Below are positions 8,752 to 16,220 of a stretch of 64,000 nt of DNA, in pieces. How positions within the stretch are numbered: position 1 is the first letter of the stretch; every line of letters starts with the position of its first letter. Location of the stretch: NCBI GenBank assembly GCA_021811435.1, contig JAJZOR010000006.1, forward strand, positions 1-64,000, written 5' to 3'. The notes below the pieces were generated by a model. The model had not been told where the DNA came from. It searched no databases and was given only the letters and a program-made list of their open reading frames with translations. Position numbers and translations under genes: made by a program. Source of the DNA: Microcaldota archaeon. Its GTDB lineage: Archaea > Micrarchaeota > Micrarchaeia > Micrarchaeales > Micrarchaeaceae.

Positions 8752-9126
8752 ATGGAGAACCGGCGGATGCGCCATATGCTGACCAGGCTCAGCCTTGCAG
8801 TGATATTCGTAGGGATAGGCACATGAGAAATACTGCAGCCGGGTTATTGGAGCGCGTTCATGCCCCGGTTCTTGTCAGGAATAGCCCCGATTGACACGCT
8901 CGTCATGGCGCATGGCATTGCGCTTCTTGTAATCGGCATGGCGGTACTTGTAGGCGCCTACTTGAGGATAGCCTCGGTGCTGGCCGTGCTGATGATGCTG
9001 GCGATAATCGCTTCAGTAACGATGCAATCGGGGTTTACTGACCTTACGATAAGGGACACTGCAGTAGCACTGATAGCGGTGGCGCTTTTCTTCGATGACA
9101 CGAAGTACATGAGATTAACGGATTGA
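8752..9126 (+). pseudogene. DoxX/DoxD-like membrane protein interrupted by TGA at 8824
   Basis: From ATG 8752 the frame reads MLTRLSLAVIFVGIGT, a TGA stop at 8824-8826, then EILQPGYWSAFMPRFLSG and four hydrophobic segments ending in FFDDTKYMRLTD. DoxX-type proteins have the pattern RisLaivFlw.G..Kll.P..W...iP, and the stop sits where a Trp is expected, so the change is probably TGG to TGA. The remaining frame is completely open in both directions (8752 to 9126). It is either a recently inactivated gene, a sequencing error, or a short protein restarting at ATG 8860. It lies between a secreted-repeat gene and an anion-permease gene. Confidence 0.7.
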
Positions 9127-9210
9127 GCGCCGTGCTGCAGCCAATGTTTTTATCAACGCCGGAATCCGTGCCCGCGCATTAATAAATAACATGACTGCCA
9201 TTATGAATCC

Positions 9211-10461
9211 ATGCTCGCCGCGCCGCCCTTCCCGGTGATAGTGCTATCCGCTGTCTTCCTGCTGATAGCTGTCAGGCAGACAGGCATGGTAAAGCTCAGG
9301 ATATGGCAGATAGTAGTGGCGGGAGCAGCAATTGTCCTGGTCACTGGGCAGATATCGCTGCAGGCAGCCATATCGTACGTGGACCCCACAGTCATAGTAT
9401 TCCTCCTATGCATCTTCATTGTCGGCGAGGCGCTGACCGAGAGCGGTTACGCCCAGCACCTTTTCTATGGAGTTTTCAAGCCTGCAAGGTCGGTCGGCGC
9501 GCTGGTGCTGCTGATACTGTTCTCGGTCGGCATAGCGTCAATGTTCCTGCTCAATGACACGCTTGCCGTGATAGGCACGCCGGTGGTGCTGCTATTCGCT
9601 GAGAAGGAGCGCATAAACCCCAAGCTCATGCTGCTATCCCTGGCGTTCGCGGTCACGATAGGCAGCGTCGCAAGCCCGATAGGCAACCCGCAGAACCTGC
9701 TCATAGCCTCGAGCGGCGATGTGAGCAACCCGTTCGTCACCTTCTTCTCGTACCTTGCGCTTCCCACCATGATAAACCTGCTGCTGGCGTATGCGGTGCT
9801 CAGGCTGTTCTATAAGAGGGAATTCCGCGCGGAGAGGCCGGCATACTCCAGGATGAGGATAACCGACGCGGATCTTGCCGGGCTGTGCAAAGTGTCGCTG
9901 CTCATAATCGGCGCGCTTGTGGCGTTCAACATCGCCGCGGTGTCATTAGGGATGGGCGGCGGCTTCAGCCTGGCGTACATCGCAGTGATAGCGTCGCTGC
10001 CCTTGCTGATATTCAGCAAAAAGAGGGCCGCGCTGCTGATGAATATAGACTGGCCCACCATAGCCTTTTTCATAGCGCTGTTCGTGCTGGTGGGCAGCGT
10101 ATGGCAGTCCGGCTTCGTGCAGGGCTGGGCAAGCGGCCTCGGCGTGGACGTAGGATCGGTGCCGGTTGTGCTGGTGGCCAGCGTGCTGGGCAGCCAGCTG
10201 GTGTCGAACGTGCCCATGGTGCTCCTCTACCTGAAGCTGCTTGCTTATACGCACATATCCGCCGCTTCGGCTATGGCCCTGGCAGCGGGCAGCACGATAG
10301 CAGGCAACATGCTCGTGCTCGGGGCGGCCAGCAACGTTATAATAATACAGGGCGCAGAGAGGAGGCGCTCCGAGACGCTCTCATTCACCGACTTCGCCAG
10401 GATCGGGATAATACTGACTGCCCTGAACGTCATCGTGTACTGGGTCTTCCTGGGCGCCTGA
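9211..10461 (+). CDS. ArsB/NhaD-superfamily anion permease
   Basis: A 416-residue polytopic membrane protein with roughly 11 hydrophobic helices. It carries ion-transporter superfamily hallmarks: SMFLLNDTLAVIGTPVVL and TIGSVASPIGNPQNLLIA in the first half, and SNVPMVLLYL with AAGSTIAGNMLVLGAASNVI in the second. The paired NDT and SNVP hairpins with GN.QN and GNMLVLGAASN motifs are characteristic of ArsB/CitM/NhaD-like carriers. Arsenite, a dicarboxylate or Na+/H+ exchange are possible; no ArsA or ArsR neighbour supports arsenite. A TATA-like aataaataac lies 15-25 bases upstream. Confidence 0.9.
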   Translation: MLAAPPFPVIVLSAVFLLIAVRQTGMVKLRIWQIVVAGAAIVLVTGQISLQAAISYVDPTVIVFLLCIFIVGEALTESGYAQHLFYGVFKPARSVGALVLLILFSVGIASMFLLNDTLAVIGTPVVLLFAEKERINPKLMLLSLAFAVTIGSVASPIGNPQNLLIASSGDVSNPFVTFFSYLALPTMINLLLAYAVLRLFYKREFRAERPAYSRMRITDADLAGLCKVSLLIIGALVAFNIAAVSLGMGGGFSLAYIAVIASLPLLIFSKKRAALLMNIDWPTIAFFIALFVLVGSVWQSGFVQGWASGLGVDVGSVPVVLVASVLGSQLVSNVPMVLLYLKLLAYTHISAASAMALAAGSTIAGNMLVLGAASNVIIIQGAERRRSETLSFTDFARIGIILTALNVIVYWVFLGA

Positions 10462-10514
10462 AGCGTTTGGGCGGGCTTTATATGGGTTTCTCCACATAAT
10501 ATTCCTGTGTTATA

Positions 10515-10691
10515 ATGTCTGGCAATACGAAGTCGATGATCGCACTGCTGATGGGAGCGATAATACTTGTAGCTGACATATACTGGACGTACACGAGCTA
10601 CTACTACGCGGTTTGGCTTGCTGTCGGAGCCGTCATATTTGCGGCTGATCTTATATGGCTCTACATCGATTGGAGCCTCATGAAAAGATGA
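10515..10691 (+). CDS. Small two-helix membrane protein
   Basis: A 58-residue ORF: MSGNTKSMIALLMGAIILVA, then DIYWTYTSYYYA and a second hydrophobic helix (VWLAVGAVIFAADLIWLYI), ending WSLMKR. Two membrane segments with a short aromatic loop are predicted. The ATG follows a gctttatatggg box by about 35 bases, and the stop abuts the ATG of the secreted-repeat gene with no gap, so the two are almost certainly one operon. No family is recognised. It could be a structural partner or accessory subunit for the exported protein encoded next to it. Confidence 0.75.
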   Translation: MSGNTKSMIALLMGAIILVADIYWTYTSYYYAVWLAVGAVIFAADLIWLYIDWSLMKR

Positions 10692-11246
10692 ATGGTTGAT
10701 AAAATGGACAAAATAGCAATAGCGGTTGCGATTGTAGCGTTACTTGCGATCGCGGCGATAGGCCTGTTCTCATTTAGCGGAGGGAAGGCCACAACGACGA
10801 CATCCGTTGCGGCATCTGCAAGCACGACGGTAGCCATAGGCGGCAATGGCACCAAGACCACGGTACCACCTACCACATCCATGCTGCCCAATGCAACCAA
10901 TTCCACCGCAACGCACTATACGATAAACCTGGAAAGCAGCCCAACCCTTGGTGCGTACCTTGCCAATGGCAGCGGCTTCACCCTGTATACATACACCGGC
11001 GACGTGCAGAACGGCGGGACCAGCGCGTGCAATGGAGGGTGTGCGGGCTCATGGCCGCCGTTCTACACTGCAACGCTTGTGCTGCCGAGCGGGCTCAATG
11101 CATCCGCATTCGGCACCATAACCAGGTCGGACGGCACTAAGCAGCTTACCTACAAGGGCTGGCCGCTCTATCTTTTCGCGGGCGACAGCGGCGCGGGCCA
11201 GACGAACGGCCAGAATGTCGGAGGCTTCGTGGTGGCCACTAAATGA
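10692..11246 (+). CDS. Membrane-anchored secreted-repeat protein (COG4315/Lipoprotein_15 type)
   Basis: A 184-residue paralogue of 8144-8728 with the same plan: N-terminal hydrophobic anchor (IAIAVAIVALLAIAAIGLF), a Thr/Ser-rich linker, then two secreted-repeat units. Landmarks are GSGFTLYTYTGD, CNGGCAGSWPPFYT, KQLTYKGWPLYLFAGD and GQNVGGFVVATK. The Cys pair and WPP signature are conserved between the two copies. It follows directly on the small membrane protein gene. ATG 10692 or 10704 (MDKIAIA) may start it. Function is unknown; extracytoplasmic location is predicted. Confidence 0.9.
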   Translation: MVDKMDKIAIAVAIVALLAIAAIGLFSFSGGKATTTTSVAASASTTVAIGGNGTKTTVPPTTSMLPNATNSTATHYTINLESSPTLGAYLANGSGFTLYTYTGDVQNGGTSACNGGCAGSWPPFYTATLVLPSGLNASAFGTITRSDGTKQLTYKGWPLYLFAGDSGAGQTNGQNVGGFVVATK

Positions 11247-11411
11247 TTCAGGAACACCGCAGAATCTTGCAGCGGCAGCCTCCGCTTTTTACCAGAACTA
11301 AATGCGGCGGTATGGAAGTGTCTGGTATGCGATGAGGTAGACGCGCAGAGCCAAGGCTGAGCCTATTGTAGCTTTGCAGCGATGCGGGTCAGCAACCGCC
11401 GGGTAAGGTCG

Positions 11412-11552
11412 TTACTTCCCGCCTATCTTGAACATCTTGGTGCCGCAGACTGCGCAGGATCCTGAAAGCGCGGATTTCCCGTTCTTCATCTGAACCTCCT
11501 TCGCATCCTTCATCTCCCTCTTCTGCTTGCACTTCATGCAGTAAGCCTCCAT
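11412..11552 (-). CDS. DUF5679-like small zinc-ribbon protein
   Basis: A 46-residue protein: MEAYCMKCKQKREMKDAKEV, then a basic turn KNGKSALSG and SCAVCGTKMFKIGGK. Two CxxC knuckles (residues 5-8 and 33-36) should bind one zinc. The pattern YC.KCK.K..m.....v..knGr.a..G.C..CGtk.fki matches the DUF5679 family, which is widespread in archaea and some bacteria. Function is unknown; nucleic-acid or protein binding is likely for such ribbons. The gene sits alone between two convergent or unrelated units. Confidence 0.88.
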   Translation of the reverse strand: MEAYCMKCKQKREMKDAKEVQMKNGKSALSGSCAVCGTKMFKIGGK

Positions 11553-11582
11553 GGTATCTCCGAATCTATATGCCAAGCTACA

Positions 11583-11773
11583 TTATAAAAACATAGCGGC
11601 CGCCTCCTTTTCTATGTATTTCGCCGCTTCTGACGCACTGTCGAACGTGTTTAGCGCGCCTACCGCAAGCAAGCCCCAGGGTATCCCACCGTGTCGCTCC
11701 TCTGGTACCTGTTGTGCATGGCTATGACAGGAAAGCGCTTCACCTTCCTATAAACAAGTACGAATGTGCACAT
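11583..11773 (-). pseudogene. TANGO2/NRDE-family protein remnant with internal deletion
   Basis: The ATG at 11773-11771 starts MCTFVLVYRKVKRFPVIAMH then NRYQRSDT, the conserved N-terminus of the TANGO2/NRDE family (MC...L.Y...P....ANRDE). The frame breaks near 11655: one frame continues VGYP then GACLR and stops, while the neighbouring frame gives GIPWGLLAVGALNTFDSASE then AAKYIEKEAAAMFL. The latter looks like the mid-protein segment with RG.L...ALN..SA.EA. The central region and the C-terminal half of the usual 230-260 residue protein are missing. This is a gene fossil left by deletion and frameshift. Confidence 0.55.
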
Positions 11774-11879
11774 CCTAATCACAGTAGAAACTGGGACTGT
11801 CAATATATTTATTCATTGCATGGGCTAGTGGCCAGGTCCGTCTTGATACTTACACATATAAACGTATGTAATGCAAGAA

Positions 11880-11890
11880 CTTTAAATATC
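11880..11890 (+). promoter_or_regulatory. TATA-like box upstream of the malic enzyme gene
   Basis: The AT-rich octamer tttaaata lies 33-42 bases upstream of the first ATG of the malic enzyme gene, the spacing expected for an archaeal TATA box followed by a start site 24-28 bases downstream and a short leader. It was identified by eye only. Confidence 0.5.
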
Positions 11891-11921
11891 TTTTCCATAA
11901 AGTTAGTTGGATTTTTGTGGT

Positions 11922-13259
11922 ATGATGCCCAAGAAGGATGACAAAACCGAGAGGCTCTACAGGCTTGCCATGCGCTATTCCAAGTTCTACGGCGGCAAGA
12001 TAGCGGTGATGCCTAACGTGCCTGTGCGCAGCCTTGACGACTTCTCCATATGGTACACGCCGGGCGTGGCGGCGGTATCAAGGGCCATAGAGAAGGACCA
12101 CAATCTCTCGTTCGAGCTTACGAGCAGGTGGAACACCATAGCCATAGTGAGCGACGGGACCAGGGTGCTGGGCCTTGGCAACGTAGGGCCCGAGGCGGCG
12201 ATGCCGGTAATGGAGGGGAAGGCGATGATATTCAAGTATCTGGGCGGCGTCAACGCGGTCCCTCTCACCGTAAACGTGCACGACCAGCAGGGCATATTCA
12301 ACACCGTAAGCTCATTGGAGCCGGCCTTCGGGGGGTTCAACCTCGAGGACATAGAGTCGCCGAAATGTTTCTACCTGCTAGACAGCCTCAGGAAGTCGGT
12401 AAAGGTGCCGGTCTGGCACGACGACCAGCAGGGCACTGCAGGGGCCACGCTTGCCGGACTGCTCAGCAGCATAAGGCTTACAGGCAGGAAGGCCAGTCAG
12501 ACGAAGATAGTGTTCCTTGGCACAGGCGCTGCGAACGTGGCTACGGCAAGGATACTCGCCGTTGCCGGATTCGATCAGGGCAACATAATAATGGTGGATT
12601 CCAAGGGCATACTGAATCCTGAAAGGGACGACATGGACGAACTCATGCTGCATAACCCGTGGAAATACGACCTGGCGATAAAGACCAACTCCGAGAGGAT
12701 GAAGGGCGGGCTTGAGGACGCGCTCAAGGGGGCCGACGTGCTGGTCGCGGCGTCGGGGCCAGGGCCCGACAAGTTCCCTAAGGAATACATAAAAGGCATG
12801 AACAAGGACGCGATCACTTTCATGCTTGCCAACCCAGTACCGGAGATATGGCCGTGGGAGGCCAAGGACATGGGCGCCAGGATAGTCGCTACCGGCAGGT
12901 CCGACTTCCCCAACCAGGTGAACAACAGCATAATATTCCCAGCGCTATTCAGGGGCGCGCTGGACTGCGGCGCGTCCGCTATAACCGACGAGATGATAGT
13001 GGCGGCGTCATCGGAGATAGCCCGATACGCCTACGAGAACGGCATGTCCGAGGAGCACATAATACCGACAATGAAGGAGTGGGAGGTATATCCCAACGTA
13101 GCGGCTGCAGTGGCGAGGAAGGCGGTCGGGCAGCGCATAGCCAAGCGTTCGATGTCGGCGAAGAAATTCCACGACAATGCAAAGAGGATAATAGAGGGCA
13201 GCAGGATGATGCTTTCGGCGCTCATAAAGAGCAGATTAATTAAGATGCCGCCGCAATAA
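11922..13259 (+). CDS. NAD(P)-dependent malic enzyme
   Basis: A 445-residue malic enzyme that oxidatively decarboxylates malate to pyruvate and CO2 with NAD(P)+. The malic domain shows SIWYTPGVAAVSRAI, TIAIVSDGTRVLGLGNVGPE and AMPVMEGKA; the metal and catalytic segment is VPVWHDDQQGTAGA; the Rossmann loop is FLGTGAANVATARIL; and MLANPVPEIWP plus SDFPNQVNNSI follow. Length matches the short bacterial/archaeal form without a phosphotransacetylase extension. I start at ATG 11922 (a second ATG follows at 11925); the frame extends to a TTG at 11907. It would link the TCA branch (Icd at 34156) to pyruvate. Confidence 0.95.
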   Translation: MMPKKDDKTERLYRLAMRYSKFYGGKIAVMPNVPVRSLDDFSIWYTPGVAAVSRAIEKDHNLSFELTSRWNTIAIVSDGTRVLGLGNVGPEAAMPVMEGKAMIFKYLGGVNAVPLTVNVHDQQGIFNTVSSLEPAFGGFNLEDIESPKCFYLLDSLRKSVKVPVWHDDQQGTAGATLAGLLSSIRLTGRKASQTKIVFLGTGAANVATARILAVAGFDQGNIIMVDSKGILNPERDDMDELMLHNPWKYDLAIKTNSERMKGGLEDALKGADVLVAASGPGPDKFPKEYIKGMNKDAITFMLANPVPEIWPWEAKDMGARIVATGRSDFPNQVNNSIIFPALFRGALDCGASAITDEMIVAASSEIARYAYENGMSEEHIIPTMKEWEVYPNVAAAVARKAVGQRIAKRSMSAKKFHDNAKRIIEGSRMMLSALIKSRLIKMPPQ

Positions 13260-13280
13260 CACTTATGGCAGGTCTTGTAT

Positions 13281-13763
13281 ATGGCAGGTATTGACAACAG
13301 GATAAAGTTCAGGGACGCACGCGAGGGCGACGTCGAGGCGCTTGCGGAACTTGTCGCCAGGCTCAAGAGGCTGAACGAGGAGTTCGATTCAATGCTGAAG
13401 GTCAGGGACGACATAAAGGACGTCTCGCGGTCCTACATATCCAGCGCAGTCAAGGACAAGAACTGCATAGTGCTGGTGGCCGAGAACGACGGGAAGGTGG
13501 TCGGGCTGCTAAAGGCCGACATAAGGGAGCGCAGATTCAGCCAGCCCATGACCGAGGGCAGGATAATCGAGTTCTACATAATGCCCGAGTACAGGAAGCA
13601 CGGCGGCGGCACAGAGATGCTGCACCATGCGATAGACAGGATGAAGCGTATAGGCGTAAAGATCGTCTCTGCCGAGTTCCCGTCGCAGAACAAGATATCA
13701 GTGGAGTTCTACGCGAAACAGGGATTCAGGCCGATAACCAACATACACGCTAAGCTTATCTGA
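13281..13763 (+). CDS. GNAT-family N-acetyltransferase
   Basis: A 160-residue GNAT protein. It has the N-terminal substrate helix region (FRDAREGDVEALAELVARLK), a strand IVLVAENDGKVVGLLKADI, and the acetyl-CoA site in IIEFYIMPEYRKHGGGTEML, where R/Q-x-x-G-x-G/A is represented by RKHGGG. The C-terminal EFYAKQGFRPITNIHAKLI is the usual motif B tail. The substrate is unknown. ATG 13281 follows a TTG at 13275 in frame. It starts 21 bases after the malic enzyme stop, so they may share a transcript, and it is convergent with a broken TnpB. Confidence 0.9.
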   Translation: MAGIDNRIKFRDAREGDVEALAELVARLKRLNEEFDSMLKVRDDIKDVSRSYISSAVKDKNCIVLVAENDGKVVGLLKADIRERRFSQPMTEGRIIEFYIMPEYRKHGGGTEMLHHAIDRMKRIGVKIVSAEFPSQNKISVEFYAKQGFRPITNIHAKLI

Positions 13764-13776
13764 TGCGTGACATTCT

Positions 13777-13797
13777 CTCCTAACTAAAAATTAGGAG
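13777..13797. repeat. Perfect 7-bp hairpin at the TnpB end
   Basis: ctcctaa and ttaggag form a perfect 7-bp stem around a 7-base A-rich loop. The hairpin lies between the GNAT stop and the TnpB stop codon (which is inside it). It may be the right-end palindrome of an IS200/IS605-type element or part of its guide-RNA scaffold; a bidirectional transcription end is an alternative. Confidence 0.45.
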
Positions 13798-14644
13798 CTT
13801 CCCCTGCGTTTGCACGGTATGCTCTCAGTTCTTCGAGGACTGCCTCCTGTTGAGGTCTTACACTCTCTCCCTGAACGTGACTTCCCTCCCTGTCCGAGGG
13901 TAGTTGCTCTGTGCAATATGTTTATCGATGCGTTCATGTCCCTGTCCAACTGCATGCCGCATCTGTTGCAGTGGTAAATCCTGTCTTCCAGGTTCAGCCT
14001 CCCCTTCCCTCTCTTTATGCAATGGCAGTCGCTGCATTCCCGCGTCGTGTCCCTTGCGTCCACCTTTATCACCTTAATACTAGCACTTTCAGCCTTGTAT
14101 GAAAGCATTCGGATGAACCTGTTCCATGAAGCGTTCCGTATTCTTTTCGGGCCATTTTCCCTCATTGCGACTATCCTCTGCCATCTCGCGATCCTCTCTC
14201 CCTCTTCTTGAAGAACTTCGGCTTCTGGATTTCCTGGCCGTCTGAGAGCGCAATGACGTTGTTTAATCCCAAGTCCATGCCCTCCTATGCGCCCTATTTG
14301 AAAAGAGCCGTTATCCTATGGATAGGTTATTGACCTGTATTTGTCGTGCGATTTGAACTTCGGGAATCCATTTTTGCCGGATTTATCCTTGCATCTCCTG
14401 AAGAAATTTTGGTATGCCCTCATTACCCTTATCCATATGTCCTGCCGCGTCTGGGAATATAGAAGTTTGAAGTATTTGTCCCCTTCTGCTATGTCATTAG
14501 CGTATCCGTTCAGTGCCTGCATTGAAACTCTGCGTTCTTTTATTGACCTTTCGGGTATCCTATTGTAGAATTGCAGGCGAGGTTCATGCCTTCATCTATC
14601 GTTTCCTGGCTTTTGTATATCTTTGCTTCTGCATTCGCTTTCAT
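13791..14644 (-). pseudogene. Degenerate IS200/IS605-type TnpB nuclease gene
   Basis: Minus-strand frames together reconstruct a TnpB: the start MKANAEAKIYKSQETIDEGM (ATG 14644), LQFYNRIPERSIKERRVSMQ, RVMRAYQNFFRRCKDKSGKN, then GMDLGLNNVIALSDG (RuvC-I Asp), IARWQRIVAMRENG and the zinc ribbon CSDCHC...YHCNRCG with DRDMNASINI (RuvC-III Asp). At least three frameshifts and an in-frame TAG after RSITYP break it, and the middle (between the N-terminal domain and RuvC-I) is shortened. It cannot encode an active guide-directed nuclease. No TnpA is seen nearby. Confidence 0.85.
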
Positions 14645-14646
14645 CT

Positions 14647-14675
14647 CCTATCTGAAGGATAGGGGTTTCCCCTAT
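14647..14675. repeat. Overlapping hairpins at the TnpB 5' end
   Basis: cctatc(14647-52)/gataggg and ataggggtttcccctat (14659-14675, 7-bp perfect stem with a 3-base loop) lie just outside the TnpB start. Two mutually exclusive hairpins of this kind fit the left end of an IS200/IS605 element, where single-strand hairpins mark the ends. Confidence 0.4.
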
Positions 14676-14731
14676 ATGAATTTATAAGCCTTAGGATTCC
14701 TGCGGCTCTCAGTATGGTGGTAAGGCGCTCT

Positions 14732-15823
14732 TTATCTGGCGAGCTTCTTATTGTAACGCAGGTAAGCCTCTGCTGCGGTCTTTTCCGCTATCTCGGAAAA
14801 GCTCTTCTCCAGGAGCTCATTCTTGCGCTCGATGTTGCCGCCATCTAGCTGTTGTGCAAGGCTGGACATGCTGCCATCCTTGTCCAGTATGTAATTGCTG
14901 ACGCCCATGCCAAGGGCGCCGGGATTCTCAAGCGCACTTTTTATGAATATGGCAAGCGTTTCTTCAGAGTGATCTGCAAGGCCTAGCAGAATCCCTAAAC
15001 GCGGCATGCAGTATACGAGCAGGAATTTCTGGTTCTCACTGCAGTATCTGTGGAGCGTCTTGCGGCCTTCCCTGATAGCGTCTTCATCCGTGTACTCCTT
15101 TGAGGCGCCGTCCTTGCCGAGCTTCTCGAGTCCCAAGCGCTTGACCGAGCCTTCAAAATCGTTGACGTAATCTTCATGCAGTTTCTCTGCGCCGGTGGAG
15201 CTGTTATATACTGATTCCATCATGTTCTCTGCAAGGCTCCTGTTATCGAAGCCTGCTCCATTTATCCTTGCAGCCAGGTATGTACCGATGGCCTCTGCCA
15301 GGCTCTCCTGCAGCCTCTTGCCCTGCCCATCATATACCAGCCACTTGGGGTACTCAACGCCTGGTTTGAGGTATATGTCGGACTTCCTGATAAGGTTCTC
15401 TAGTATAAGCGATGATAGCACTGCATGTCCAAGTTCGTGGCTTATTATAGTGTCCAGTTTCCTGCGCAGCTCATTCTGCCCGTCTTTGTCCTCTTTGGCG
15501 TCCTCCATGCGCTTGAACAACTTGTATGAAGGCAGATAGAATTCTATGGAGCTTTTAGAATCGGTGTAATCGGCCTGAGTCGTATGGCCTCCGCGCTTGT
15601 AGAACTGCGAATACCTTATCCCGATTTCCTTGAAGTCCTTAGGCTTGACATCCTCCCCGAACATCGCATGCGCCGTATCATAATAGAGCTTGCTTGCGTC
15701 GCCATAAAGTGCGTGGAACCGCTGATCGACGTATCTCTCGAACTCGGCATAGACTGCCTGGTCAACCTTCGGATTCGCTTTCACTCCTGTTTTTTCTGTA
15801 GGGACTTTAGTTATCTCTGACAT
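14732..15823 (-). CDS. Predicted zincin metalloprotease with HELGH motif
   Basis: A 363-residue protein with HELGHAV at about residues 126-132, preceded by RRKLDTIIS, the arrangement of a zinc-binding HExxH helix. About 45 residues later LQESLAEAIGTYLA could give the third zinc ligand (Glu), as in gluzincins. There is no signal peptide or membrane helix; the protein is charged and largely helical. I do not recognise a named family, and resemblance outside the motif is not evident. ATG 15823 (MSEITKV) is preferred over an upstream frame extension. It starts 13 bases after the stop of the TRAM-like gene, so the two are one operon. Confidence 0.75.
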   Translation of the reverse strand: MSEITKVPTEKTGVKANPKVDQAVYAEFERYVDQRFHALYGDASKLYYDTAHAMFGEDVKPKDFKEIGIRYSQFYKRGGHTTQADYTDSKSSIEFYLPSYKLFKRMEDAKEDKDGQNELRRKLDTIISHELGHAVLSSLILENLIRKSDIYLKPGVEYPKWLVYDGQGKRLQESLAEAIGTYLAARINGAGFDNRSLAENMMESVYNSSTGAEKLHEDYVNDFEGSVKRLGLEKLGKDGASKEYTDEDAIREGRKTLHRYCSENQKFLLVYCMPRLGILLGLADHSEETLAIFIKSALENPGALGMGVSNYILDKDGSMSSLAQQLDGGNIERKNELLEKSFSEIAEKTAAEAYLRYNKKLAR

Positions 15824-15836
15824 AGGAACACACCGC

Positions 15837-16076
15837 TTAGACCTGCACGCCCTCTGCGCCACCAGGGAACAGCTTTGTTATCATCACGTCTATTGTCTCA
15901 TCTGCAACAAGCGCGGCCTTGTCTGATGCATGGTCCACCTGGATTAGCCATGTTCCTTCAAGCCTGGCTACCCCCTGCATGCCGTTTTTGTTCACTGCGC
16001 GCAGCTTGACGCTGACCTTATCGCCCACCTTGAGGGGAGGCAAAGGCTGTCTTACTACAGGCTCGATGCTGGTCAT
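15837..16076 (-). CDS. TRAM-like small beta-barrel protein
   Basis: A 79-residue protein. PLKVGDKVSVKLRAVNKNGM then QGVARLEGTWLIQVDHA and ADETIDVMITKLFPGGAEG match the outline of a TRAM/OB-type RNA-binding domain (GD.v.v.i..i...G.Gva...g....v......e.v.v.I......), although the usual DRFG-like Gly loop is altered. Stand-alone TRAM proteins in archaea are cold-shock-like RNA chaperones. It is the first gene of a two-gene unit with the zinc metalloprotease. The promoter probably lies in gttatatatta at about 16110. Confidence 0.6.
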   Translation of the reverse strand: MTSIEPVVRQPLPPLKVGDKVSVKLRAVNKNGMQGVARLEGTWLIQVDHASDKAALVADETIDVMITKLFPGGAEGVQV

Positions 16077-16220
16077 TATCGCACCTTCTCCGCAATAGAT
16101 AAAGTAATGTTATATATTATTAAACGTTGCCTAAAGGAAAGTACGTCTGTTGATATGATCCAAGCGCAAGTGCGACGGGATTTTGTTGGTCGGATCGAAA
16201 TCGGATAGGATGGTTCTTTG

